Shown piece by piece: positions 53,817 to 63,039 of a stretch of DNA of 64,000 bases. The notes beneath the pieces were generated by a model that was not told where the DNA came from, did not search any database, and saw only the letters and a list, made by a program, of their open reading frames with translations. The translations under genes were made by a program, and so were the position numbers. Origin of the DNA: Rhynchopus euleeides (Eukaryota > Euglenozoa > Diplonemea > Diplonemida > Diplonemidae); assembly GCA_963210315.1 (NCBI GenBank), contig OY723302.1, forward strand, positions 1,116,001 through 1,180,000, written 5' to 3'. Within the stretch, counting starts at the first letter, position 1, and every line of letters begins with the position of its first letter.

Positions 53817-55342
53817 TAGGGGGGGTCATAAGCCCCCCTAAAAACGTACGAAAACCAAAATTTTCAACATACCATCAGAACCGCCCTAATACCTGATCTG
53901 ACCCGAAAATCCGACCCATACCCCCCCGGAAACTGTCTGGGGCCCACTTGTGACACCTGATACGCACTTTTGTGATGATTTTTTGGGGTCCTAAAAAATG
54001 TACCTCAGTTTCGTACCTTGCCTTTGTACCTGAACCACTCCCGACCGCATTATTTCGTTCTTTGCCTTTTCTGCGGTGGTTCTGGCTCAGGTGGCACGCA
54101 TGTTGCCTTCCCCAGTGCCTCGGCAAGGTCTTTCTTGACCTGATTAGTGGGAATGTTGTGTTGTTGCGTCAGCAGAATGAGTTCAGCCACCTTCTGGGTG
54201 TAGTACTTCGATCGCATATGGGTCATTGTGAGTACTTCGTACGCCTGGGAGGCTGCATCGGCATTAGTAGGCAGCGTTGTAGATGCTTTTGCTTCGTCGA
54301 TCTTAGCCTGTGAAGGCACGATTGGGATATTGTACGCCCTGAGAGCCGAAGTGGTTATGATTGTGCTGTGTAATTTGCGCCCCGCAGGATATGCACACCA
54401 CGCAGTCTCGACAACACGTATGAGAGTGTACCATGTGGGGACTCAACAAGGTCATTGGATCGGCATCTGCCTGCCTGCCCACACAGTGCGACCGCAAGGT
54501 CGCCAGGGATGTCTCAACGCCAGGGGAATACCCTCCCCTGGCGTTGTACAACCCTACTCTCAACCCTCGGGTCCTCTCCTGGAGGCGGTGGTGGCGGGCC
54601 CGCAACGCTTCGTACTTCCGGTACAGACTGGGGTAGTCTGCCCGGCTGACCCGCTCATTGCTTCCTAGATCATCTGCTGCTCTGGAGCTGCCATCACTCT
54701 CACTGCCCACATCAGTTGGTGTGGGGGTAGGAGCAGGACGAGTGGGAGGAGTAGGAGTGCAGGTGACATCTTTCTTGGCTAGCAAGGAACGCCGCTTTCC
54801 CGCACGTGCGTGCAGTTGATGCACCACTGCATATATCTGTCGTCACCACGTCCCACTCGCTCTCCTATGTACCCAGCCCGACGGAGCGCCCGAAATAATG
54901 TCGCCTCACCGATGTCGTGTGCCGTTTTCTTTTTACGCAGGTCTGCCACAACGCTCTCTGCCGAGACCCCGCACATCTCCCGTTTGGCGAGCGTCTTTCG
55001 AGCAAGGTACTCCTCTGCAGCAGCATCTGACACCTCTGCGAGGCCCTGGGCACGCGGCATGTGTTGCTCGGCGTGCTGAGTGAGCGTAGTGACACCCTTC
55101 CCTTGCAAAGAACGAAATAATGCGGTCGGGAGTGGTTCAGGTACAAAGGCAAGGTACGAAACTGAGGTACATTTTTTAGGACCCCAAAAAATCATCACAA
55201 AAGTGCGTATCAGGTGTCACAAGTGGGCCCCAGACAGTTTCCGGGGGGGTATGGGTCGGATTTTCGGGTCAGATCAGGTATTAGGGCGGCTCTGATGGTA
55301 TGTCGAAAATTTTGGTTTTGTACGGGCTTATGACCCCCCCTA
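53817..55342 (-). mobile_element. 1.5 kb inverted-repeat DNA element with small minus-strand frames
   Basis: Terminal inverted repeats of about 245 bases (53817-54062 and 55100-55342), about 95% alike, begin TAGGGGGGGTCATAAGCC. If TA is the target duplication it would be shared at 55341-55342 with the neighbouring hAT-like element. The interior has three overlapping minus-strand frames: a helical basic one (MCGVSAESVVADLRKKKTAH at about 54880-55080), a Thr/Pro-rich one with Cys/His (54303-54827) and a C-terminal one ending KRQRTK (54050-54319). They may be exons or remnants. No DDE signature was found, so its mover is unknown. Confidence 0.65.
54303..55080 (-). CDS. Small basic/Cys-His protein frames of the 1.5 kb element
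   Basis: The first part (to about 54785) reads AEEYLARKTLAKREMCGVSA and TLFRALRRAGYIGERVGRGD, helical and basic, like a DNA-binding domain. The overlapping next frame has a T/P-rich linker, RADYPSLYRKYEALRARHHR (coiled-coil-like), and CCRDCVVCISC. How the frames connect (intron or separate proteins) cannot be settled. No family was recognised. Confidence 0.35.
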
Positions 55343-55841
55343 GGCATACAGTGCAAACGATAATTATTATCGCACATATACCAGATACGATAATTTTCGG
55401 AAAATTATCGCATACGATAATTTATTATCGCATACGATAATCCATTATCGTATGATGCGATAATCCCATTATCGTATACGAACGGATACGATAATTATTA
55501 TCGTATATTATCGCATACGATAATCCCATTATCGTATGTTATCGCATACGATAATAATTATCGTATCCGGTCGTATACGATAATGGGATTATCGTATGCG
55601 ATACTTACTGGGTTGCACTATTCTTGAACACCACTGCCCTCGTCAGATTCCTTCACATACTCGTCCGTCATCAGGATTCATCGCCCCCCCCCCCCCCCCC
55701 CCAGTCCCTTCAACACCCTCGATGTCATCAGACATCGAGACAGAATTCGTCATCCCCCCCCCCACCCGCCCACCGAACAGCACAGGAACCACATCACGGA
55801 CAGACGACCTGGCACGCCGCCCCCCCCCCCCATCCCCCCTT

Positions 55842-58169
55842 CTAAATGATATCCATCTCAGTCTCGGATTCGTCCTCCTCAGAGGAATCATCAGAGACAT
55901 AGTCCCTTTCGAGGGCTTCTGCGAACCGGTTGCTCTTGTCGAAGTAGCCGAGGAGGTCGCCGTTCCGCTGCAAGAACAGACGATCCGCGTAGGTCTTCGT
56001 CGAGATGTTCGACCCCCGCTTGGACTTGCGGGACTCTGCCGTCGAAAACACACTGTCGACCTGTGTGACCGACACAGGCGTGCGGAGCCAAGCCACCACA
56101 TGTGGCGCCAGGATGGGGAACAGCTTCCTCCCCTTCTCCAGCCAGAACGCAATCGGGGTGTCGGTCTGCAGGGATTCGGCAGGGGCATTGAGGTACTGTG
56201 TGAACTCCGCCCAGCACTCGTCGTCAGCAAGGGCATGGAAATCCACGGCCCACACCAGCTGGTTTGTGATGTCGGGGAAGTCGTCGAAGTCAGCCATCAG
56301 CACGGTTTCCGGGTCGAAGATGAGCGCCATCTCGAACCTCGCCTTCGACGGCCAAGACTCCCAGGCATCCTTCAGCAAGGTGCGGATAGGAGCAGGATAA
56401 CTGGTGTTCGTCACCACCTTCTGGTACTCCTCCGTGATAGTCCGCACTTTGATGTGCCCCAGACGGGCTTCCGGGTTCTGCACCCATCGCACGAGCCACA
56501 GCACCGGCTCCACCATCTCAGCCACAGCCACCGTCTCGCTGACGTGCTCTTCCCATGTTCCCTTCTGGATGTGCTCAGAGAGCTGCCTGAGAGTGAGTGG
56601 CTTCTTCTTCCTCGCCATCTCCACGCTGACGAACTGCAGCAGCATCGCACACCGGGTCTGCAGGTGGACTGTCAGGTCGAACATCGCTGCCCATCGAGTG
56701 TCCGAAGTAGAGGCGGGTTGCTGAGGGCTGGACACCTCCACATTGGCGGCGTGGGTGTCGTCTGTTTCCGCCACAAAGGCGGCAGCCCGCTCCAGCACCA
56801 CCGCATCGGTATCTGTGACGTTCACGGATGGGAGAAGCTTGCGGAGCGCACGCACCGCTCCGCGGTCGAGAGCGGTGCGCACACGCAAATGAGTGTCACG
56901 GATGTTCGTTGCAGCATCATGCATCCTCTCCGCCCCCTGTGCCTGAAACTTCTTCCAACGGTGCCGGCGCGACTTGCACCCGAAGAACTGCGACACCAGC
57001 GTGCAGAAGGCATACGCCCGGGGGTATGACTGGCGCACTGCTCGCTTCAACGCTGCGTTGAGGTGGTGGCCCAGGCAGTAGATGCCCTCCTCCTTCTTGT
57101 CGCCAAACGCCTTGACGTTCACCGACCCGAAGTCAGCGACAACTGTACTGCGGGTAATGCCGTACAGTTCCCGCACCTCGTCAAGCACATCCCCGACGTC
57201 CTCTGCGTTGTGCACCTCGCCGTCACCACGCACTTTCGACAGGAGGAGCACTCCCCTGCCTCCCACGTAGGCGACGACCGACATGATGGCAAAGCCAAGA
57301 TGCCGCAGGCCTGTTCCATCAACGCCCAACGCCACCGGCCGGCCGGTGATGCAGTCGCGGATCTTCTTCTGGATCTCCGCGACGAACAGCGGGGCCTTGC
57401 CCAGCAGCGTCCGGGGCTTCGGCAGAGGGGTGGTCATCGGCAGCGCAAGGATAGACGCCTGGTGAGGCGTGATCCCCGCAATCACAAGGGCAAGTGCCCA
57501 TGCCTTTTGAAATGATGCGGTGGTCGTGGGATCGCTCTTCGTGGTTGAAACACAGGGGGCCGCCTGCACTGGCGCTTCCTTCGATGTGGTCTGGTGCGCC
57601 TTCGTGTCGGTCACGTGTTTCTTTGCCACTGTCGATTCAGCATGCTTTACGACGATGCTACAGAGGTTGCACCACAGGACTTCGTCCGATAATGTCCGGG
57701 GGGGGTTTGCATCAAGCAGCATGGTGCGAGTTTCGAACGGGAGGTCCTCCACCGACTTGATCGTGTAGGCCGCAGCAACTGTGGCGTCGTACCTCGCCAG
57801 TTGCTGCAGCCGCTGCCTGGCTGTTACCAAGGAGATCCTCTTCTTGGCAGCAGCCTCGTCTGCGGCTTCCTCCACCGTTTTTCTGAGTTTTATCGTGTCC
57901 AGGCGTTTCTGCGCGCTCTCCGATTTTCCCGCGGGCTTTGGTGCTGTCTTCTTGGGGGCTGGCTTCTTCGCTGCTGGCTTCTTTGGGGGTGGCTTTTTCA
58001 CGGCCGCCTTTTTCGCTGAGGGCTTCTTGTCCTTCCCCCCCGTGACGCGACGGCGTTTCTGGTCCGGCTCGTCCTCATCACTGCCCTCTTCCTCGTCATC
58101 GCCGTCATCATCTTCCTCTGCGTCATCCTCCGTTGTTGTGTCGTCTTTTATCCTACGACGACGAGACAT
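55842..58169 (-). CDS. hAT-like transposase with BED-type finger
   Basis: The preferred start is ATG 58169 (MSRRRRIKDD), giving 775 residues; the frame is open to 58379, but that part contains a copy of internal sequence. An acidic then Lys/Pro-rich N-terminus (KPSAKKAAVKKPPPKK, histone H1-like) leads to a BED-like finger WCNLCSIVVKHAE...H (about 57600-57675). The catalytic region has LGVDGTG (about 57320), VVADFGSVNVK (about 57135), GHHLNAALKRA (about 57080) and TRWAAMF (about 56690). The C-terminus carries the hAT dimerisation block FWLEKGRKLFPILAPHVVAW with VFSTAESRKSKRGSN (about 56000-56150). The frame is intact, so the element may still be active. Ends acidic (DDSSEEDESETEMDII). Confidence 0.85.
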   Translation of the reverse strand: MSRRRRIKDDTTTEDDAEEDDDGDDEEEGSDEDEPDQKRRRVTGGKDKKPSAKKAAVKKPPPKKPAAKKPAPKKTAPKPAGKSESAQKRLDTIKLRKTVEEAADEAAAKKRISLVTARQRLQQLARYDATVAAAYTIKSVEDLPFETRTMLLDANPPRTLSDEVLWCNLCSIVVKHAESTVAKKHVTDTKAHQTTSKEAPVQAAPCVSTTKSDPTTTASFQKAWALALVIAGITPHQASILALPMTTPLPKPRTLLGKAPLFVAEIQKKIRDCITGRPVALGVDGTGLRHLGFAIMSVVAYVGGRGVLLLSKVRGDGEVHNAEDVGDVLDEVRELYGITRSTVVADFGSVNVKAFGDKKEEGIYCLGHHLNAALKRAVRQSYPRAYAFCTLVSQFFGCKSRRHRWKKFQAQGAERMHDAATNIRDTHLRVRTALDRGAVRALRKLLPSVNVTDTDAVVLERAAAFVAETDDTHAANVEVSSPQQPASTSDTRWAAMFDLTVHLQTRCAMLLQFVSVEMARKKKPLTLRQLSEHIQKGTWEEHVSETVAVAEMVEPVLWLVRWVQNPEARLGHIKVRTITEEYQKVVTNTSYPAPIRTLLKDAWESWPSKARFEMALIFDPETVLMADFDDFPDITNQLVWAVDFHALADDECWAEFTQYLNAPAESLQTDTPIAFWLEKGRKLFPILAPHVVAWLRTPVSVTQVDSVFSTAESRKSKRGSNISTKTYADRLFLQRNGDLLGYFDKSNRFAEALERDYVSDDSSEEDESETEMDII

Positions 58170-58229
58170 TTTTTGATCCCTGGTGTTTCCTGTGGAGGGT
58201 GATGGCGATGCAGTCACAACATAGCGATA

Positions 58230-58345
58230 GACACACGGGTCGAGAGCGCACACGCAAATGAGTGTCACGGATGTGCGTGGCAGTATCCTGTAACCTCTCC
58301 GCCCCCCTGTGCCTGAAACTTCTTCCAACGGTGCCAGCTTCATTG
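58230..58345 (-). repeat. Duplicate of internal transposase sequence upstream of the start codon
   Basis: About 100 bases here match 56865-56970 inside the transposase gene (shared blocks include CACACGCAAATGAGTGTCAC and CCTGAAACTTCTTCCAACGG), in the same orientation and with several differences. It lies in the 5' leader of the transposase. Confidence 0.8.
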
Positions 58346-58881
58346 ACAGGATGCCCCAGACAGACATAGTGCTGCGCATGTCATGGCACTATGTGTGTTG
58401 TGTCTGCCACCCATTTGTGAGGGACATTCTACACTTCTGAGTGAAGCCCCCCGTCACCAATAATTCAAAGAAGCAAAAATGGCAGCTTCCGGCTCCACTT
58501 TTACCACTTTTTCAATGTGTTCTGGGCTGATTTCTGGTTTTCCGAAAATCTCAAAAAAATTATCGCACCATTATCGTATATTATCGTATACGATAATATA
58601 CGATAATGGGAGTACGATAATAATTATCGTATGCGATAATAATTATCGTTTGCACTGTATGCCTAGGGGGGGGGGGGGGAGTGTGTGTGCCGAGCACACC
58701 GGAAGGAATGAACGCATCTCAGCCGCCTCACCACCACCACCACCACCACCCCCGCACCCCACCGTCCCTTTTTCAATGCCCGCCAATCTGCTGCGCCTGC
58801 CTCTGTTTTTCCATTTTTTCCTTTACACAAAGCACACCGCATCACACACCCTCTACAGAAGAAGCCAAACCCTAACACAAA

Positions 58882-59043
58882 ATGAGCGTGCAGCAGCAGC
58901 CTGACCTGAAGATCGGACCGGACGCGGCAACCGGTCTCTTCATCGGTATCTTCCTCCTCTTCTGCCTCTACATGGCGCTGAGCAGCCTGCTGTCCATTAA
59001 GTCCCCCGACGCGATCGGGCGGTCCTTCAAGAAGGAGGAGTAA
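58882..59043 (+). CDS. 53-residue single-pass membrane protein
   Basis: ATG at 58882 in AAAATGAGC, TAA at 59041-59043. The sequence has a short polar N-terminus, a membrane segment TGLFIGIFLLFCLYMALSSL and a tail LSIKSPDAIGRSFKKEE. The charge pattern suggests a cytosolic C-terminus. The segment plus tail resembles the C-terminal end of V-ATPase accessory proteins of the Ac45/Voa1 type, whose ectodomain is absent here; this is only an impression. A CTACAG lies 24 bases before the ATG. Small size lowers certainty, but composition and context look real. Confidence 0.6.
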   Translation: MSVQQQPDLKIGPDAATGLFIGIFLLFCLYMALSSLLSIKSPDAIGRSFKKEE

Positions 59044-60400
59044 GTACCCCAGGGTGATACCTCCTTTCCGTGTGCTGATGTTGTATTGAGTGTTTCCCCC
59101 CGCACCCCCCCTTCCCAGTTGGAGAGCAGATATGGATCCCACGCCCCCCCCCCCCCCCCCGCAGCAACTCGTTGGAAAGAACACACAATGAAGCCACCCC
59201 ATGCATTCTGGTTGGGGTCACCCCCCCCCCACCCCCCGAAGCCGCGAGCTTCAGCAACACCATCCCCCGCCCCCCCCCTCTGTTGGGGCAAGACTAATTA
59301 AGCTGCATGCCTGCATGCTATGGCAAGCAGTTTTCTTTTTTCGCCCACATCCGTGTCTGATATGTTGAATGTGGGTCGGGTTTTAAAGAAACAAAGGGGT
59401 GGCGGGACCCCCGGGATTACGAGAGCGGGAAAGAGAGAGAGAGGGGGGGGGGGATGAAGGGGGGTGTGTGTGAGGGATGGGATGGCGCCTTTTTCTTCCG
59501 CCTTCCCTCCTTCCTCCACTCTCCCAACCCTTGCTCTCTCTCTCTCTCTCTCTGCCCCCGTCTTCCCCCTTTTGTTCACCCCCCTCCTGTCTTTTAAAGT
59601 GTGCACCTTCTCCTATCCCCTTCCCCCCCTTCGTCGTTGTCCATTTTTATCCATGTGTGGATTTTTACCCACTTCCCATTTTCTAAACGGCAGCACGTGT
59701 GTGAATTTTTCGGGGGGGTGGGAGCTGAGCTTCGCTCTGTGTGCGCTCAGTGTGGGTGATTGTGTCTATTCTATGTTGTTGTAAAACCGAATCACTTTAA
59801 CTGCACATCAGAGCGAGGCTACTCTCCGGGGGGGGGGGGGGGGGAACCCTCGGACAAAATACCACTGCGCGAACTGAAGAACTTCGGAACATCACCCCCT
59901 CTCTCTTCACGGAGCCATAACTCGTCTCGTTCAAAGAAAACTGCGGTGGTGTTGGTGGTGTAGCCTGGGAAAGAAGGTTCAGAGGGAGGACCAGGAAACC
60001 AAACGGGGGCAGCCTGGCAGCACCTTCCTCTGGCTTCCCCTCGGTGCGACAACCCGACCCGGGCACAGCTAGCAGCCTCGTCCCCATCCACCCCACGAGG
60101 GGGATGTCACGTTTCACTACGAGAGGGGGCTCAGCGACACCAGGATGGCGGTGAACACAGAGCTCACTCCCTCCCACGCCCTCCCCCCCCCCCCTCTTTT
60201 TTCTGCTTCGCTCGCCCTATTCTGTGTGGCATGGCATGTGCGCCGTATGACATGGCTTGCCTCTGCATTACATCGCCACACGGAAAACTGAGGGGGGGTG
60301 GGGTGTGTGTGTGTGGGGCTGCATCCTGCTCAGGGGATAAGATAGGTCTGGTTTTCCGGTTTTCAAAACCAGGGTTTCCCGGTTCCCGGTTTTCTGGGGA
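59044..60400. other. Intergenic region, low complexity
   Basis: C-runs (59146-59161), CT and GA repeats (59430-59450, 59532-59553), a G-run (59830-59844) and no supported gene. Confidence 0.45.
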
Positions 60401-61440
60401 AAAAAAAAAAGGTCGGTTGGTGCCCCTGATTTACCCCTTTTTCACTACGCACAAACTACGCAATCTGGGGGGGGGGTCTCGCTTTTTGGTCCCCCCCCAG
60501 TTTTTTTTGGTCCCCCTTTCTGTGTGGCTACTGAGACAGGACTGGAGGCACTGCGCTGACCGAGCAAAAAATTATTGCCAGAACTCACTATACACCGTAC
60601 GAAAGAACGCACGACATGTGGGGCGGGACTCCAGAAACACCTGGGCAAGGTTGCCCCATGCCCAGAAACACCTGAGAAGGAAGTGAGTTCCAGGAGCCGC
60701 GTAGAACACCCTCGAGATTGTGAATGATGATACGATCACAGCCTTCAGGGCGCTGCGAGGTGCCACCCTGAAGGTGGCCCTTGACATCAAGGAGAGCGTC
60801 GGCCGAGGGGTCGACGAAAAGCTGAAGAAGGCGCTACTGGCACTGGATCCCGCGGGGTATACGGAGGTCACCGCCACACAGGCAACCTCCGCTGACAACG
60901 TCCAGGAGACGTTATCCGAGGGGATCACAACGGCACTAGAGATCTGTGTCACGGGATCCAGGCGCCCACTCTCCCTCGACGGTCTGGGGATTGTTGTTGG
61001 GTATGGTGTCGTTTCCTGCAGCTGCAAAAAAGCGTAGCAACTGTGCTTCCTTCTTCCTTAATGATGCGTTGACGCTTCCACCCGGAGGAGCTGAAGCAGG
61101 CACCGCTTAATGATGCGTTGATGCTTCCACCCGACGAGCTGAAGCAGGCACCGCGCCAAAGGGCACCCCCAAAGAGACCTGCAAAGACTGCGTCGAAACC
61201 CGCACCGAAGGCTGCCAGCGCTGCAGCACCTGAAGAACCTGCAGCACCTGCAGCACCTGAAGCGCCTGCACCCTCACTGACCCCGGAACAGCAAGAACTC
61301 CTTGAGTTTGGGGTCCCGGCATAGAGACAGAGAATGGCTGAGTAAATCAAAAAATGAGACCCCCCCCCCCCCTTTTCACTACGCACAAACTACGCAATAT
61401 GGGGTCGTCAGGGGCACCAGTCGGTCTCATTTTTGGCGGT
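60401..61440. mobile_element. 1 kb element with inverted ends that contain a flipped module
   Basis: About 90 bases at each end are inverted relative to each other: GGTGCCCCTGA at 60419-60429 against its complement at 61408-61418, and GGGGGGTCTC near 60471-60480 against GAGACCCCCC near 61355-61364. Between these, a 30-base module containing CACTACGCACAAACTACG (60443-60460; 61377-61394) has the same orientation in both ends, so one copy is flipped. The interior has two small plus-strand frames. Confidence 0.55.
60720..61324 (+). CDS. Small frames inside the 1 kb element
   Basis: The first frame (60720-61037, no native ATG) reads DDTITAFRALRGATLKVALD and ends CSCKKA. The second (61118-61324, from ATG) reads MMLPPDELKQAPRQRAPPKR followed by Lys/Ala/Pro repeats. 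A 42-base direct duplication (TTAATGATGCGTTGAYGCTT start, at about 61059 and 61108) lies between. They may be two exons of one small basic protein or remnants. No family was recognised. Confidence 0.3.
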
Positions 61441-62019
61441 TTTTTTTGTGATTTTGGGACAGTAAAACAGTCAGAAAAAACGCCATAAAAAAATAGAAAG
61501 TGACCCCATCGTGATCCGCACAGAGCTCCAATAGTCCAAAGAAGGCAGAGAAGCGGAGAAGAAAAATGGACCTAGCGGGTGGCCCGGTGGGTGGTGATGC
61601 CCTCGTCATGCAGGTCTCTTCTGTTTTGAAGGTGCACACATGGTGGACTCCAGCCACCATGTCTAAGAGGGAGTCTAAGACTGCAGTCTGGAGGGCTGAG
61701 ACGAGAACTCAAACGACTTTCAAGCAGTCTTGAAGGTCGCCAAGCCTATTGGGGGCAACTAACAGATGAGATTTGTTTGTTGCCTGTCGTCACAGCTAGG
61801 TGCCCATCTCTTCGATAACGGAATGTGTGCAGAGATCTCGTGGACCCTTTGGCCATTCTGTCGTGCACCCACTCCACCCACAACGCACACCTGTCACGAG
61901 TGGTCGCTCCCCCGTCCTCCTCCACCCTGAAGGTTGAACCCTCAAGGACCAGTGATCTCCTGCTGGCCGGGCTGCGATACAGCGAAGCCTTCCTACTTAC
62001 AAGCGAATCCAGACTGTAG
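61441..62019. other. Intergenic region, nothing recognised
   Basis: Mixed sequence with no open frame of interest; short CTAAGA repeats near 61660-61680. Confidence 0.4.
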
Positions 62020-62085
62020 GGAACAGATGTTCACTACCGTGGCCTCCGGCGGCTGGGGGGCTCCGCCCCCCAGACCCCCCTGTGT
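62020..62085 (+). repeat. Dispersed 60-base palindromic repeat, copy 7
   Basis: GAACAGATGTTCACTACCGT start, perfect 9-bp stem with TCC loop and CCCCCCTGTG tail. Nearly identical to copies 2 and 3 more than 20 kb away. Confidence 0.85.
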
Positions 62086-62230
62086 AAAAGCATTGCACCA
62101 GACCGGTTTTTTGGGCGAGAGTCCAAACTTTCAAAGCAGCTGCTGCGCCTGCCCCACCAAGCAGCCTCAGTACGACAGGACGCGCGCAGGCACCGGGCCC
62201 TCTCAGATTCTGGGAGGGTTTGCGCGGGTC

Positions 62231-62251
62231 GCGCGCGCCGAAGGCGCGCGC
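62231..62251 (+). repeat. GC hairpin with GAA triloop
   Basis: GCGCGCGCC-GAA-GGCGCGCGC, perfect 9-bp stem, followed by GAAAAATTTTC. A member of the G-R-A triloop family with a unique stem. Confidence 0.85.
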
Positions 62252-62511
62252 GAAAAATTTTCAAAACCAGAAAAACCGGAAAACGGCGCCAGAAAAAAAG
62301 TCTATCTTATACCCTGACCCTGATCCTGCTTTGCAAAAAAAAACAGTTGCAAAAAAAGCAAAGGTGATGGGGGGGGGGGGGAGGGGGAGGGGTCGCAAAA
62401 AAAAACCTCTGAGACGTGCCCCATTCTGATTCAGACAGCATAAGTGGGTGGGGGTGGGGTGGCGGCAAGGGGGAGTGGGATAAGTGGGGGGAGGGGGGGT
62501 AACTTACCGCG

Positions 62512-62700
62512 TGTTGTGCGTGTGATCCCGGAGGCAGCGGTGCTGGAGAGCAAGAGAGTTGCGCGCTGTGTTGTGTGTGAGGTGTGTCGGGAGGTGGGGT
62601 GTTTTCCCGACCTGCATATCAGAAAACATCTCCGTGGGGCGGCAAGTATATGTTTCACGTGTGACAGACCTGCCAATCAAGCCTGTGTAATGCGCACGAG
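62512..62700 (+). CDS. Possible exon with Cys/His cluster
   Basis: The frame reads VVRVIPEAAVLESKRVARCV and continues CEVCREVGCFPDLHIRKH...ICFTCD. The CxxC, HxxxH and CxxC spacing looks like a zinc site. No start, acceptor or family is evident, and the surrounding DNA is low complexity. Weakly supported. Confidence 0.25.
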
Positions 62701-63039
62701 GCAGGGGGGGGGGGGGCTATCGGTGATGAGGGCCGGTAAACAACACCGTCCTGCACACCCCTCCTCCCCCACACACACACGCGCGCTCTCCAGGCACCGG
62801 GGCCTGCCACAGCAGGGCCCACCTCTCCGACGCTGCGACGGCAAACTGAGATAGCTGTTGATTCCGCTTGATGACCTCCTCCCCCAGCCCTCCGCCCAGC
62901 CCACCCCCACCCCAACCCCTCCTATAAAGTCCTAAGCTGCATGCATGGGGGAAGGGAGGGTGGCCTACGCACGCACACCCCCACCGGCACAGGCCCTGCC
63001 CCCCCCCCCCCCCTGCCCCCCTACACAAGCAACACAAGC
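62701..63039. other. Leader region of the right-edge gene
   Basis: A G-run at 62705-62716, then pyrimidine-rich DNA with a C-run at 63000-63013, followed by CTACACAAG and the ATG 18 bases later. This looks like a polypyrimidine tract and AG of a leader splice. Confidence 0.4.

Larger units (their letters stand above)
55341..58665 (-). mobile_element. hAT-like DNA transposon
   Basis: Exact 32-base inverted ends (55341-55372 and 58634-58665) start TAGGCATACAGTGCAAACG. Just inside are dense arrays of ATTATCGTATACGATAAT-type palindromes (55350-55600 and 58560-58650). One long minus-strand gene encodes the transposase. Outside, the left side is the end of another element and the right side a G-run, so an 8-base hAT target duplication cannot be recognised. 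TA flanks both ends if the element is taken as starting at GGCATAC. Confidence 0.85.

Noticed and set aside
60724-60760. ATG at 60724 as start of the small element gene
   Set aside because: It opens a different frame from the coding-like one and soon loses any protein-like character.
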